Assembly (NCBI GenBank): GCA_022702545.1
Contig: JAHRBC010000001.1
Span: forward strand, 6,014,001-6,078,000
Direction: 5' to 3'
DNA: 64,000 nt
Source of the DNA: Phycomyces nitens
Taxonomy: Eukaryota > Mucoromycota > Mucoromycetes > Mucorales > Phycomycetaceae
The notes below the pieces were generated by a model. That model worked only from the letters and a program-made list of their open reading frames with translations. It ran no database searches and was not told the origin of the DNA. Each line of letters begins with the position of its first letter. Position 1 is the first letter of the stretch. A program made the translations under genes and the position numbers. This document shows, one piece after another, positions 1 through 15,630 of this stretch.

Positions 1-1057
1 TTATTTGCTGACAAAAGTGCCTATAACCATTTACACAGTCTGACCAGCTATTCAAGGACTGCGGACAGGCACATGTACAAAGGCATAACCATGAGACACC
101 TTGTCCCCTTTGAAGAACAATACTAGTAAAAAGGGGGGCGGCATCTTTAAATAGCGATTATTTGGACATGACGTTTCTTTATTTGCCCAAAAAACAAGTC
201 TTACTTTTTCCAGAAAAAGAGAGGTATTTTGTGGATATTGATAAACAGAGAGTTTGAGGTAAAATATAAAAATAACCAGACAAACAAATATAGAGTGTTT
301 GGAACATCTGGTTGGAGTGCCCACAAGGGTGACACTCAAATGTTATTCTGAATTGTTAGGGACCAGATAAAATTACTTGGACACCAGTCACTCTATTCAT
401 GAGTCCAGTCAAAAGGATCAAGTGGGCGTTTAAACAGCGATATTAGAAAAAAACGTCGTGTTTGAATGATTGACGACCTTTGCATCAATCGACTGCTGGC
501 CATTCTACAGACATGATAAATAGATAACTGGAAGCCAACTAACCACCCAACCATTGGTTTTGATTGGCCCAAAAATTAAATGTTTATCTATTTTTGGGCT
601 CATTATCGAGTATAAATAATGTAATACGAAGCATATCAAATAATTCTGGCCAATCATATCAGGGAAAGTGGCTAATGCGCAGGGCAAAAGTTGAGAGTCA
701 AAATTGGAGGGTCTATATGGCGGTCGCTTTTCCATAGGAGGAAGGTCTCCCGCGGACACAGGCTTTGAACTATTGCCCCCAAGCACTCAACAGGCGTATA
801 ATCCCCTTTGGACCCAACAATATAATAATAAATTATTTTATATGTACACAAGAGATTGGCAAACAGACTATCAGAAGCCAAGAGTCTCTGCAAAAAAAAT
901 GTTATGTCATCATGTTCCAAAACCCTTATTTCCCAACCAACTTGCCCCCCAAAAAAAATCAGGTACAGATAAACTACTTTATAAAAGATCAGAAAATCAA
1001 AAAAAAAATATTATCTCTTTGTATATCAACCATCTCACCTCTTTCAAACTCTACACC
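1..1057. other. Intergenic / upstream of YHM2
   Basis: AT-rich DNA with no convincing coding region. Open frames here are short, lack recognisable motifs and overlap on both strands. It presumably holds the YHM2 promoter. The last 60 bases before the ATG are pyrimidine-rich, as is usual for fungal transcription starts. Confidence 0.5.
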
Positions 1058-2155
1058 ATGCACTCTTCCGAAAAGAAGCCCGTTTCCTACCAAAATCTGC
1101 TACTCGGTGCATGTAAGCTGCCTAGATAGTCGCTTATTGATTTATTAATATCTTCTAGCCCTCAACCTGTTCGAGGTCTCTACTCTCGGCCAGCCCTTTG
1201 AGGTCATCAAGACACAACTCGCTGCAAACAGAGGCCAGTCATTAAAGTCTGCCCTGTCAACAATCTATAGCCGAGGAGGTCTTCTTGGATTCTATCAGGG
1301 TCTTATCCCATGGGCCTGGATTGAAGCAAGTACCAAAGGCGCCGTCTTGCTTTTTACTGCATCGGAATGCGAACATCGGGCAAGAGCCATGGGTGCTTCT
1401 CCTTTCTTGGTAGGTTGGATCTTGTAAAGAGATAGACAGCGTCTTAATGGGTTTGTTCAGGGTGGTATTGCAGGTGGAATGGGAGGAGGTATAGCACAGG
1501 CTTATACTACAATGGGAATATGCACTTTTATGAAGACTGTAGAAGTCACTCGTCATAAATCAGGTAAGATAAAACACCAGCACTGGGAGTCCAATACTAA
1601 CGACCAAGATAGCCGTAAAGGAATCGACCTTTAAGATTGCTGGGGATATTTTCAAAAAGGAAGGCTTTGCTGGAATCAACAAGGGTGTCAATGCAGTGGC
1701 TGTTCGGCAATGCACCAACTGGGCATCACGATTCGGTATCACTCGATTTGCCCAGGATGCTATCATCAAGGCACGCTATGGTGATGGTCCAGATGCCCAC
1801 AAGAAGGCCTCTGCTGCAGACAAGGCATTGGCGTCTGTTCTTGGTGGATCTCTATCGTGCTGGAACCAGCCTATTGAAGTAATCCGAGTAGAGATGCAGA
1901 GCCAGGTCAAGACTCTGGGCAGACCAGAGAAGATGACAATTGCTACTGCCGCACGGTGGATTTATACCCAGAATGGTATCCGAGGATTCTATAGGGGTGT
2001 GCTTCCTCGGATAGGTCTTGGAATGTGGCAGACACTTTGCATGGTTGCACTAGGTAAGAATCAAGAAAGATTGGCGAAATGGGATTTTCAAAGAAGTCTT
2101 TACTAACCGTTTTATCCTAGGCGATCATTTCCGTGCCCTGTTCAAGACAAACTAA
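1058..2155 (+). CDS. YHM2: Mitochondrial citrate/oxoglutarate carrier (YHM2 type)
   Basis: Mitochondrial carrier (SLC25 fold) of the inner membrane. Yeast Yhm2 exchanges citrate for 2-oxoglutarate and supplies cytosolic NADPH; it was also found associated with mtDNA. I join exons 1058-1112, 1159-1409, 1461-1563, 1613-2053 and 2121-2155, all with GT-AG introns, giving 294 aa, the normal length for the family. Family-typical stretches are [14 protein letters not shown] at the start, [10 protein letters not shown], the segment [39 protein letters not shown] and [12 protein letters not shown]. The carrier-signature Px[DE]xx[KR] is degenerate (QPFEVIK, QPIEVIR), as it is in yeast Yhm2. The ATG is the first in frame and matches the yeast N-terminal region. 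The next gene, on the other strand, ends about 320 nt downstream (convergent). Confidence 0.95.
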
Positions 2156-2475
2156 TTCATTCCTGTTTCGATAGATAATCTTACACTTTACATGCTTTCT
2201 TTTTTTTTGTACCAAAAGCCACAGAGGATTCATTAAAAGCAAGTCGTTGCCATGGTTATACGATGACATATAAATTTTACTGTTGCACCATAAAAACCTC
2301 TATATATATATATAAATGTCTTGAATCCAATACTCTAAAAACAATGGCCGCTTTTAAATTTATGATTTGTAAGTAATATATATTTATAGGGTCTGCAGTT
2401 TATTATATCCCCTGCGACATTTTATTTCTAGTCTTTAGAATAATTATCATTTTGTAACCTGCCTATAATTTTGTT
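2156..2475. other. Convergent intergenic spacer
   Basis: Spacer between the 3' ends of YHM2 (+) and NAA25 (-). AT-rich, with a short TA run near 2300. It probably holds both polyadenylation regions. No gene seen. Confidence 0.5.
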
Positions 2476-5400
2476 TTACATCTTTAGAATGCGCTTATTA
2501 ACCTCTTCTGAAAAGCGCTCGATGGATAGTGCCCAACTTGTCACCATGGTCTTCAAGTGGTCGTTCAATATCGTTTGAGCCTCCTATTGATAGATTACAT
2601 TAGCAAATACTATGCTTAAAGCACACTGGATATTCAAATCACCTTGGTTTTAAAATAATCAATGGCAGTTTCAGAGCTTGTAATATCCTTGATTATCTTT
2701 TTTTGAAGTTGAATTCTAAAAATGTCCTTTCCAGTCTTCACATTTGTCTGTACAGTAACCATGGACTTCTTGGTGGCTGCCTGGAGTGCTGTAAGGTTTA
2801 CAAACTAGACAATCCAGAGGAATAAGAAGCCATTTTTCTTTTTATATATATATATTTCGAGACTTACCACCTCATCCACCTTGTTCTCTGCTGCCTTTCT
2901 CTTGGCATCCTTGCTGGTCAGTCCAAGCCCACGGTTCAACATTTCCAGAAGAATAGAGCCATAATTGAATACCTTTATAACCATAATCAGTATTTCTTAT
3001 TGATCATAACCCATCATGACAAACCTCCAACACAGTAGTGGTCTGGTGAAAGTCAACCCAGGAAATCGTCTCTGTCTTGTAGGGGCGTGTCTCGATAACT
3101 ATCCAATTGATTTAGTTTAGGATCATTAAGACATTTGGTACAAATCATTACCATGGGTTTCCATGATTTCTGTCGCGTCTTTTAACAATGCTGCAATCTT
3201 TTTTGAATCTGTTATAAATCAATATAAGAGGGTTAATATCATCCACTTTGACTCCCCCAAAAAAAAACTTACTTTCAGCATTCTTGACTGGGGATTTTGA
3301 CAGGACCAATGCATTGGAAAGCTTGCAAACGTATTTTGCCAACCAATACTCTTGAAGGGTCACCTTTTATTCCAAAAATATCAATTAGATCCCATAGTTT
3401 TGTTTCCATACTAAAAAAAATAAAAACTTACATTTGTCTGAACATTCTCCCGATCAAGGAAGCCTGTAAACTGTTCAACGACAGATCCCAAATCCTTTAC
3501 GCCCTTGGTATCACATGCGGCACTTAGGATATTGAAGATAAAAGAGAACATTTGGACCCATGTTTTCTAAAGAAAAAGGTTGAGATTTAGATTATCTTAA
3601 ATGTCTAGCTTACGTTTGTACTGATGGTTGGCTTGAACACTTCCTGTGCAGACTGGGTTTCCTTTGAATTGCAGTTCATAAACACCTTGAAGTCTCGGTT
3701 ATCCGATCGACCGTCGATAAATGCATCTATCGATTGACTTAGTAACTAACCCTTTATCCCAAAAAAAAACACACCAACACTTACCATCACACTTGATTTT
3801 GGATACATCGAGTTCATGGAAGAACTGAGTACCACTCTTGATCTGGAATGTAGCATTCATGGCATCAATTCTGATGAGTTCAATCATAGAAATAGAGTGC
3901 TGAAGCGATGTATCTAGGCGGTTTCGGAACTCGATAAACTCTTGGATCTAGAGAGCAAGCCATGTATTCTATAATCAGTGATTCTGTGCAGGGTTTATAG
4001 TCGAGTATTTTACCTTTGAGAATGTGCCATATTGATAAGCCTTTACAAGCATCTCAGGTGTCTAGAATAGCACAAGAATTATTTAGAATACATTTGTGAA
4101 TATTTTGTTAGAATATATATATATATATATATTACCTCTACTTCGTTGCTTTTGTAGATCGAAAGACCTTCATACAGGGATTGCTCAACTTCGTCTAGAC
4201 AGCCCAAGGAAAAGAATCTGTCGGTGAAATAATGGCTAATGAAACAAAGAGTGAGTTGGGTAGAACCAGATCATGATAAAAAGGAGGTTGGATAACCATC
4301 ATACATCATAGTATCAAACTGGATCTGCTTAATTTCCATCGTTGCATAGATTTGCTCGGTACGTGTATAGATTCCTATTTGATCTCATATAAGTCTAGGA
4401 AACCACAACAGCACATAATTCACCCTTCACTAACCGAGAATAGCATACAATCGAACAAGGGCCAACTTGATCTGGAAGTTACTGACACTCTTTAGTAAAG
4501 CAGTCTCCAGAATAGAGACGGCTTGGATCAACAGAGAGGTGTTTTTGTGTTCATTGTAAAGGTCCAAGAGTATATGGGATGCCAAGATGACATATTCATC
4601 ACCATACTGATATTCTGTCTTTTCAAGCCCGTTTCCTGTATTATTCAATTAGGATTAGCAGGGTAGAGATAACGTTATTTGGGCCAGAAATCATTACCAA
4701 GAGGAAGGGCATCTTCATAAGCCTTCCACAGACCATTGACAAGTTCAATTCCTTCCTTTAAGCTCAATTGAGATTGAAGTCCCAAGAAACGCTCCAGCTT
4801 TCGAATGTTTGTGTCCTTGTAGATGTTCTTGACCTTTCCTGACTATGGACAATAGTTATATATGGTCCTTATCCAAAATACACACATCAATCTATACCTT
4901 TTCGTCTGTCTCCTTGATAGTATTGCGCAAAGAATCAACAAATTCCTTTGCCTTTTCAGGAGACGATCTCAAATAACAGGTATAATTCTGAAGGTCTTCA
5001 AAGCAGCAACTCTTGGATCCAAACCGAGAAAAGTATGCAACCACATTCTGAAGCGAGTTTGGCTGATCTAAGCAAGTATTTTTCAATATTTTCTTGCCAC
5101 TTTAGCTCACAATCCAATATTCACAAATATCTGCCACTCACCCTGGCCCTGAGCTTGCTTTTTGGAAAGTCTGTATTCAAATTCAAGTTCGGCCAAGAAT
5201 GGACCTCTCTTCATCATGGGTGCCTCTAATGCAGACTTCTTAAGCTTCTCAATCAGTTGGTGGGCATTATTTATGGTTTCCTTGTCATCTTCTGCGACAA
5301 GGGCCTCCACAGCATCAAAGTAAGCAAGCCAGTTGATCCAATCATCTGAATTCTCGTGTACAAGTGCTTGTTCACTAGCAACCAAAACCTCTGACCACTT

Positions 5401-6371
5401 CTTGTTTGTCAACAATAGCTCTGTCTTCATCTGTCGTACTTCAGGATCCCGCAGAGACTTTTTTCCAAGGGGGGTATCAAATAGCGCAAGTGCCTCTTCG
5501 TGCTTTTTTTGGTCCAATAAAATCAAGAGATAAAGTCTAAAATGCTCTACTTCTTCCAAGCGACCTTCTTCTTGGGCCTTTGCCATCATTCTCTCGGAAA
5601 GCATATATGACAGACTCGATCCACCTGCTCCCTAAAGTAGGCAAGTCGATAATCATCAATACCCAGACAAGTTGTGTGATACAGATGATATGATGTACCT
5701 GAAGTGCAAGAGACATGATTCCCCAGAAAAGGTACTTGTTGTGCTTAAAGGTACGATGGAGCTTTAGAGCAGCTTGCTGCTGTCCCTTGTAATCGCTGCT
5801 TCGAACCATTGCCATGAACCAATGGTTGGCAAATTCTTCGTTCTTGGGCTGAGAATTGGCCGCACTTTCATACAATTCAACGATAGCGTTGTCTAATAGA
5901 CCATTGTCAGTTTTCCCTCTTGTGACATTGTACTTTGTACTTTGGACATACGTTCGCCAAGCTCCTTGTAGACCATTGTCACAGCCTGAAGGGTGGCATC
6001 ATCAGCCGGGATTGTCTTTTTGACCTGTTTGCAGATTTCTGATGCCTCATCCTCCTTGCCTGTTCTGACGAGCACAAGAGCCTTTAGGGCCTGTATGAAA
6101 ACGGTTGAGCAATCTTTTTTTTTCTCTTTATTTTATAAATATCGCAACATGCCTTGATCAATGGCCAGTCTGGGGTCTTTTTTAACATCTTGTTTACAAG
6201 TTGGAGTGCCTGTTTGTACTGACAATCATCAATGGCCTCTGTAGGCAGATTTCGAAAGTTTAGTCATAAATGACGTTTGGACAAAGGAGAAATGGCTGTT
6301 TATTTTGTCGAGAAGCCTGCCTTACCGTAAAGAGGCCGCAGCTTTTTCTCAGTCGCATAGTCCAGGGCCAT
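2476..6371 (-). CDS. NAA25: N-terminal acetyltransferase B auxiliary subunit (NAA25/MDM20)
   Basis: TPR-repeat scaffold that anchors the catalytic Naa20 subunit to the ribosome in NatB, which acetylates nascent Met-Asp/Glu/Asn/Gln N-termini; yeast Mdm20 loss disturbs actin cables and mitochondrial inheritance. The start reads MALDYATEKKLRPLYG, resembling the RRLRPIYDYL start of animal NAA25. TPR exons follow: LVRTGKEDEASEICKQVKK (about 6075-6020), LYESAANSQPKNEEFANHWF with FWGIMSLALQ (5880-5700), the exon at 5107-5604, and YGDEYVILASHILLDLYNEH with LVRLYAILG (4640-4430), which matches a conserved family block. The C-terminus reads ALSIERFSEEVNKRILKM. The gene is cut by at least fifteen short introns, and I did not resolve every splice site, so exact length is unsettled. 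Identity is firm from collinear family blocks. Confidence 0.88.
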
Positions 6372-6763
6372 ATTTCTATTTCAAAGCGTTGTCCAAGACG
6401 TGTAGATTCAGGACAAGGACTGCTTTTAAAGAAGAGGATGATTGTCAAACTAGAAAAAAGTCACGCTAGGAACCAATTCAAAATTCAAAAAGGTGAATTA
6501 TGATGATTAGAGTTTGGTTGACCATCTTGGTCTTGTCAATGTATATAGCAAACAAGATGTGCTATCCAAACATATATATATATAATAAGAATAATAATAG
6601 TAACAATAGTATGAAAAGACGATGTTTAGAGAAAAAAAAAGAGTTTCTTTAATGAATCTTAAGCATAAAGACCTTTATGTCTGCTCATCTTATTTTCGGA
6701 CAATAAGTTATACAATGAGCAGTAAACCAGCTACGATTGAAGAGCATTATGCTCTTTTTGCCA
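6372..6763. other. Spacer between MADS gene 3' end and NAA25 start
   Basis: AT-rich spacer with a TA run near 6572 and a purine tract near 6630. It contains the NAA25 promoter side and the 3' untranslated region of the MADS-box gene. No gene seen. Confidence 0.4.
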
Positions 6764-7968
6764 TTACTCCTTCTTGACGTTGGGTGGATAGCCATCCATT
6801 CTTGGCTTGTTATCAGCCTGAGGGTGCCCGTTTGGCCAGTAGCCACCAGGTCCAGGATTAGACTGGGCCACATATTGCTGCTGGTGCTGCTGTTGTTGCT
6901 GGTGCTGTTGTTGCTGTTGCTGCTGCTGATTGGGATAAAAGGGCATGGGTGCTCCATACTGCGAATGAGGTGGGAGATTATAGGTTGGATACCCTTGTGC
7001 ATTCGTAGGTGGGGCAATTGGGGGGCCATATGGCGATGGATTGTAGTTTATGGGCGGCCTCTGCTGTCTGATTGCACTCGGAGATTGCTGAGCCATGTAT
7101 CCAGCCGAAACATGGGGAGAGGACTCCTGTTCGAAAAAATTTAAATGTTATCCTATATATTGCAGCCATTACTTACTGATTTGCGGCTCTCTACTGTCAT
7201 GTTTGAATTGGTGATATTGGAACGCTGGGAAGTGACACTGGCACCGTCTGCGGCCTCATTGGTGTGGTAGTTGGTATCAGGCTCCTAAGAGGAAAAAAAA
7301 AGGATTAGCAGGCCAATTGGCGTATTTGTTCGTCATTCGATGACTTACAGAAGTAGACTCTTGTGGAACAGCATCAGGTGTGTTTAGACAAGATTGAATG
7401 AGATTTTTCCCTTCTGGCTTGGTAACAATCGGTTGCAGTTTTGCAGTAGTAAAAGTATAGACGAGGCCGGTTTCCGAGACAACCAAAAGTAGCACTTGAG
7501 TTCCTGTCAGAGTAGAGAGTTCATAGGCCTTGAAGATATTATGAGGATAATTAAGGGATTGTTATTGGGTATAATGATTATTATAGTTGTAATTTTTCTA
7601 TTGCTGCCATTATTGCTATTGGTGCTTTATATATATATATATACATATCTATATATTATCAACAGATTTGCCAACCTGGCAAACCACATAGCCATCCTTT
7701 CTCTACCTTTTTCATTATACCGGCCTTGCGCTTTGAAAAAGTAATATGTCTTCGGTTCTTGTCCTCAATGTACTCAATCTTGATCTTGCGTCTGCCGCTG
7801 CGCTTGGGCAATGCCATCTCTGAGCCGTCATCGCCATCATCACTTTCGAGATCTTCCTTTTGGGTCTTTTGTCTAGTGTGATATGAGCCAGACAGAGAAC
7901 AATCATGTAAGCCACGCGCTCTATATAGGATTTGATAGAAAGCAAGTAACAAACATCGTTCGAGGCAT
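6764..7968 (-). CDS. SRF-type MADS-box transcription factor (MCM1-like)
   Basis: Nuclear DNA-binding dimer that recognises CArG-type boxes; in yeast Mcm1 works with cofactors in mating, cell cycle and arginine control. I join exons 7955-7968, 7707-7872, 7349-7528, 7177-7284 and 6764-7126 into 276 aa. The MADS domain spans about residues 25-85: GRRKIKIEYIEDKNRRHITF, SKRKAGIMKKAYELSTLTGT, then QVLLLVVSETGLVYTFTTAK and the SAM-like tail GKNLIQSCLNTPD. This is the SRF/MCM1 subtype rather than the MEF2 subtype. An acidic patch (ESDDGDDGSE) precedes the domain. The C-terminus is Pro/Gln/Tyr-rich with CAG/CAA-coded poly-Gln runs (about 6870-6935), a likely activation region. The start MPRTIQKTQ is inferred by splicing a 14-nt first exon; the longer open frame further upstream has no family support. 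Confidence 0.88.
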
Positions 7969-10067
7969 TCTTCCCAAACTTGAACCGAGTGAACAAAAAT
8001 GGAAAATGCGCCAGACTCAGGTTGCGGAATATACATGATTTTCCTATTTGCTTCACGCGAATTTGGAAAGCCTCGGCGTCATGCTCAAAATCCCTCTTTG
8101 GCCAAGAATACCAGCTTTCTAGAGCCTTTAGTCTTTAGTCTTTAGTCCACAGTCCCCCACAGCCCTCAGAAGCAGCTCTTGGGCTAGTCAACAATAATCT
8201 CGGTGCCATTTCGATCATTCTTGCTTGCCCTTGCATCTCTCAAGTGTTGGGCACTCGTAACTAGATTAGGAATTCATGGTTACAAGGGAGTTCCAATCAA
8301 CAATTCACAATTGAAACACGAAAATTATTGCTATTCTTCCAAGCAGCATATCTTTAGCCAATTCCTGTCAATGCTATCAATATAATTACAGCATTTATAT
8401 ACCAAGATGTATAGACAATTGTCAACTATGACCCGGTTTGTTACTTGGGAATAAGTCTCATTGTTTCAATTCATCAGTAAAATTAGGTCTAGGTAACAAA
8501 TTGATTGGTTATAGTCTATACAATAACTATAGTGTCTGTATGTGGTACACCTATATATATACACACACACACACACAAAAGATTCCAAGGGAGATTTAAT
8601 AATGATTATACACACATACATATATATATACTTTTGGTAAGAGCATGAAAGCATTTTATATCCAAAACTTCATTTTATATACTAGACTAGACTAGATTCA
8701 AGAATTGTACTAATTGCAGCTATACTTTATATATGCTACATTTAGTTTGGATTGCTACAAAAATAAAAGATGATCCAGATAATATTCAATGCACTTTATA
8801 AAGGTACAAAATGACCAATACAAATATCGGGAACAAATGTCTCTAGAGCGATGATTAGATAACCAACCTTCTTTCTGTTTTCTTCTAGTCTTGGATTTTC
8901 ATATATATGTATATATATATATCTTTGTGGCAGATAGATCGGCTCTGTAACACATGTTGATGTGGATCCCAAAAGAACAAGTACACAAGAGTATAATTTG
9001 TTTATCTTTTTAGTTGGCTTCAACCATCTGGCCAAATATATTGTCATGGATTGCAGCTATTTAGCAGGCAACTTGGTAGAAAGCAATATAACATGGGTTT
9101 TATCTGACCAAAGCAAAGTCAATTATTTCCATTTGAAATAAAGCCAGGTCCTTGTATTGAATCCTATCAACACCTGTAGACTACTTGGATCCAATAAAAA
9201 CATGGTGGCAATCCAATAGTCCTTTAACAGCTGTTTATATTGGAGTGGCACATTGGTTACTCTGGACTAATCTTGCAAATTGTACTATTGGATCGTACAT
9301 AAAAGCAGAAAATAAGCAAATTTGGCGAATGTTTAGCTAAAACATTTTATCCACCCGTCAAACACCAACCGGTGGCCATTTTCATTTATCCTTCCCGCTA
9401 ATGTTGGATCTTACCCTATCTGCTGCTAATCCGGAATAATAACTGGAAATATAACCTTATCCCTGTTCCTTGTTGCCTTGTTCTGACATAGACCCTGTCC
9501 ACAAGAATACTAAATTCCTATATAGGAAACTGACCTTGATCCCCATAAATATATTATAAAGACCCCAAAAATTGCAAAACACACACACACACAATGTAGA
9601 TTTGCTTGTTATTCAGCACGATAAATGCAAAAGAATAAATATAAATTTCTATTCTTGCCCTGAATGGCCTCGGACATTTCCCACCAAAAGAAACAAGCAA
9701 GTTTCTGGACCGGACAGGCTAATGAAAACGTATATATACATCTTTCATAAAAGTCAATGACAATTGATACCCTTTGATCACGTGATGGTAAAGAATGTCA
9801 TTATAACCTTTTGAGAGTCTCGTTGTCTTTTCTCTCTTTTCTCTCTCTCTCTCTGTTTATTTTATATTTTATTTATAATTATTTAATTAATTATTAGTGC
9901 TAGTTGTTATTAGCACTCAGCTTATTTGTTTTAATTTTGTAGACGTCAAAAAGTAACAATAACAACAACAACAAAAAAACCAATATCCTCCCTTTCTTCT
10001 CTTTACGATTCAAACCGCACCATTCTTTACGTACTTATTTAACAAACATATCACAGACACCCTCAAA
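7969..10067. other. Long divergent intergenic region
   Basis: About 2.1 kb between the MADS-box gene (-) and the DUF8032 gene (+). It contains a TA/AC microsatellite at about 8550-8577, TA tracts near 8620 and 8905, an E-box palindrome at 9777-9786, a CT-rich tract at 9830-9856 and an AGACGTCA motif near 9942-9949. No protein-coding region or tRNA recognised; it probably serves as two promoters. Confidence 0.5.
9777..9786. promoter_or_regulatory. E-box palindrome ATCACGTGAT
   Basis: Perfect palindrome matching the bHLH site RTCACRTG (Cbf1/USF/SREBP class) on both strands, 282 bp upstream of the DUF8032 gene ATG. Function inferred from motif only. Confidence 0.4.
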
Positions 10068-12104
10068 ATGCAATCCCCAGTGCCTGAACTCCAGTTATCT
10101 GTCAATGACCTCCTCTATCCAAACAAGACAGCCGAGACACTTTTGGATACCCTCACAACAGAACAATTGAATGCAATAGAACAAGCTCTCTACAACCTCA
10201 AGAAAAAGAAAAATCAGACCCTTCAAAATCATCCTGTCATTTCACAATCAGTCACATACCCAACATTACCACACCAAGAAGAGGAAACAAAAGAATCTGA
10301 CAAAATAAAAGAAGAGGAAGAGGAAGATAACATAGTAGTAATAATAGAAGAGGACGACGAGGAGGAAGAAAAAGAAAAAGAAAAAGAAACAGAAACAGAA
10401 ATAGAGGTTGAACAAACAATCATTCCTGAAATCTCATCATCTCCAACCCCTTCAATCTGGGATTCCACTGCAGCCCAAGTCGCCAAAGCACTCGCCCAGG
10501 CAATCACAGAAACACATCCCCATTTGGCAGATAATTCTCAGCCCAAGCCACCCCTTCAACATAATCATATCAGCCAAAGTCCTACCTCGACTCATGAACC
10601 AGTTACTGAAGTTCGGGATGGTGTCGAATGGGTGAGCTTTGTTTATTCTCACCGCCGAACACTCAAGAACTACAATATCCGGACAGACCTTGACACCGTA
10701 GACCTGGCTACTGTGGATGACAAGTTCAAAAGAGATAATTGCGTACGATTGCTTTTTTGTTTTGTTTTATGCTGTACTACCATCCCTCACACTCTTATTT
10801 CGTTTTATTTGCTATTGTTCTGTATAATTATTATATGTTGGACAAACAAACACTATAGATCTATCCGCGTGCAAATCTGCCCAAAGATTCATATCGTGGA
10901 AACCGCTGGAGCTACGAGACAGAATGCAATGTACTGGGCTGGCAATTGGCTTGGCTTAACCGAAACGAAATTGCCTACAAACGAGGCCTAATACAGCGTG
11001 CAGTGGATTCGTATCGCAATCGATATCCAAGCATGCGATCCCGTAGAGTTGCCCGTCAAGAGAAATTATTGAGAGGTACTTTGCGCAAACGCAAACATCG
11101 AGAAGACACAGTCATGGAAAGCCCACCCAAACACTCCAAGCCACCCGTACGCCAATGTTTACCCTACACACAGTCAATCCCCAGACCTCTTGACTGGAAA
11201 GACAACTCGGCAACAATGTCTATTTTGGTGGGCCCTGGGTCGCCCTGGCAGCTAAAAGTTAATATTGAATCGGTTGCCTTGAGTATGATTGACATTCAAT
11301 TTAGAAAATCAAATTGTGTGTTTCCGCGTGCACTTTTGTTGGCTTCGGACGCGCCGTTTCTGTCGGATCGTAAGCGGGATGAAGCCAAGTGTAACGAGAT
11401 TGGCTGGCAATTGGTATACTAGGCTTCTTGTCTTTCTCTACATCTTGTTTAATGTTTCTGTTTAGGCCTGGCTGAACCCACAGCATCTAGCCAACAAAAA
11501 GAACCTCCTCCAACAAGTCCTCGACACCTTTCGCAACCACCACACTCCTCATCTCAGGCCACGCAAATATTCATCGCGTGTGCCTCTCACCTTTCCCTCC
11601 CTCTCAATTCCCCTACCGACCAAAGCGCATACAGAAGAAGACAACCATTCATGCTTTAGTGGTACCACAGCCACCCTTGACTTTAATGACTGCTTCTCTC
11701 CTCCTCCAGAACCAGAACTAGTAGAATCTGAGCAGCAGTCGTTCTTTATGCACTCTATAAAACAAGAGTCTCAAGTCGATCAGATCAAATCCGAATTCAG
11801 CATGTTTGATTCTCTTCTTTCCCTTCCTCTCCTTCCACCCTCTGTAGATCCAATTCCCTCTGACGATGACACTAACGAGATTTGTGCAAGTGGATCAGGT
11901 CAAAGTTCGGCCAGTCCCCCTGTGCCTGAACTCGCATTGGCATTTGACGCAATGTATCAGCATGCCCTGATGGTCCATTCGAATGACACCTTGTTTGGCC
12001 CAACCGTAGAGATTGAAGATTATTGTGATGCGATAAAATATGAAGACGTCAGTGCAGGCATAGACGACTTTGAGACAAATCCACTTTTGAATCAATTATT
12101 TTAA
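10068..12104 (+). CDS. DUF8032-type putative transcriptional regulator
   Basis: Exons 10068-10742, 10859-11413 and 11466-12104 join to 622 aa. Residues about 75-130 are highly acidic (Glu/Asp/Lys runs). A conserved core follows, about residues 195-320: VEWVSFVYSHRRTLKNYNIR, then the spliced block NCIYPRANLPKDSYRGNRW, ETECNVLGWQLAWLNR and LIQRAVDSYRNRYPSMRSRR, which I recognise as the DUF8032 domain of fungal proteins. Further on is a second conserved block near ILVGPGSPWQLKVNIESVAL. The C-terminal 170 residues are Pro/Ser/acidic, with a PPPEPELVESEQQ stretch and SMFDSLLSLPLLPP, looking like an activation region. Some fungal members of the family are annotated as transcription factors, but no DNA-binding fold is obvious here. 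The ATG follows a CT-rich promoter and is the first in frame. Confidence 0.8.
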
Positions 12105-12208
12105 AAAAACAAATCTCAAAGACAAAGATATGTGTGTAAATATATGTATGTATGTGTGTGTATAAAGAAACCAAAAAAAAAAGAAGAGAGAGAGAGATAG
12201 AAAATTGA

Positions 12209-12210
<2 letters not shown>

Positions 12211-12242
<32 letters not shown>
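12211..12242. repeat. (TAA)n microsatellite
   Basis: About ten perfect TAA units just upstream of the GH47 stop codon on the opposite strand; preceded by GA-rich simple sequence. It lies in the short convergent spacer between two 3' ends. Confidence 0.9.
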
Positions 12243-12245
12243 TTC

Positions 12246-14868
<2,623 letters not shown>

Positions 14869-15630
14869 ATTACTCTAAGGGTGTTCATTTTTGCCCTAAA
14901 AAAGAATCCAAGCATAAACTAGCAGATTTCTGGGACCAACATCTCATCTCAACATGCTTAGAACTAATTATTTAGATTAATTTTTTAAATCTGACCAATA
15001 GGGTGTTTTATGTTTTAATGTTTAGACGGCTATCCAAAATAAAATATGTCATTGGATAATAAATGCGGGATTTGTCGATGTTTTCGGTAAATCAATCTGG
15101 GATTCACATTAGTTGTGTAATTAATAATGTATAAGCACATAAATATATATAAAATATATAAAATATAAATATTTATTCTAACAAAGTGGCTGGTAAGGCA
15201 CCTAGTTTTTCAGAATGTGCTATATAGAGTTCAGGATGCCCAAAAAATGATGAGAATCGGCACTGTTGTAACTCTGGAGCCCTTTGTGAATTGATTTTTG
15301 GCCTTCAAGGCATGGATACTAGAAATCAAGTGATGATTGTCATGATTTAAACAGCTGTGGCAATTTTGTTTTCTGTATAATAATAACCATTATTGGAGAA
15401 AGGGTTGTTTAATGGCATTCTATTTTTAAGTGCATACAGCAACAGAATAAACAAGTGATGTTTAGCAGGTTTGTTATTGTCCAAATTTCGATGGTTTCCA
15501 TAAATGGGCAATATGCTCTATAGCAACCAATTTCTGCATCTTATAAAAATAAGCGCTCTGGCCTGTAACCATTGTCTTTATATTTTCCTTCTTCTTAAAA
15601 AAAACTCAATTATTATCGACATCTTGCGTG
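14869..15630. other. Intergenic region
   Basis: AT-rich spacer between the divergent GH47 and CRIB genes, with TATAAAATATA-type runs near 15150. Presumed bidirectional promoter. No coding or RNA gene recognised. Confidence 0.5.

Noticed and set aside
7659..8036. Longer N-terminus for the MADS-box protein starting at 8036
   Set aside because: The extra residues have no family support and cross a good GT-AG intron (7873-7954); the spliced start at 7968 is better.
12170..12242. Repeat cluster considered as CRISPR-like
   Set aside because: It is simple-sequence DNA (GA and TAA units) without spacers; the genome is eukaryotic.
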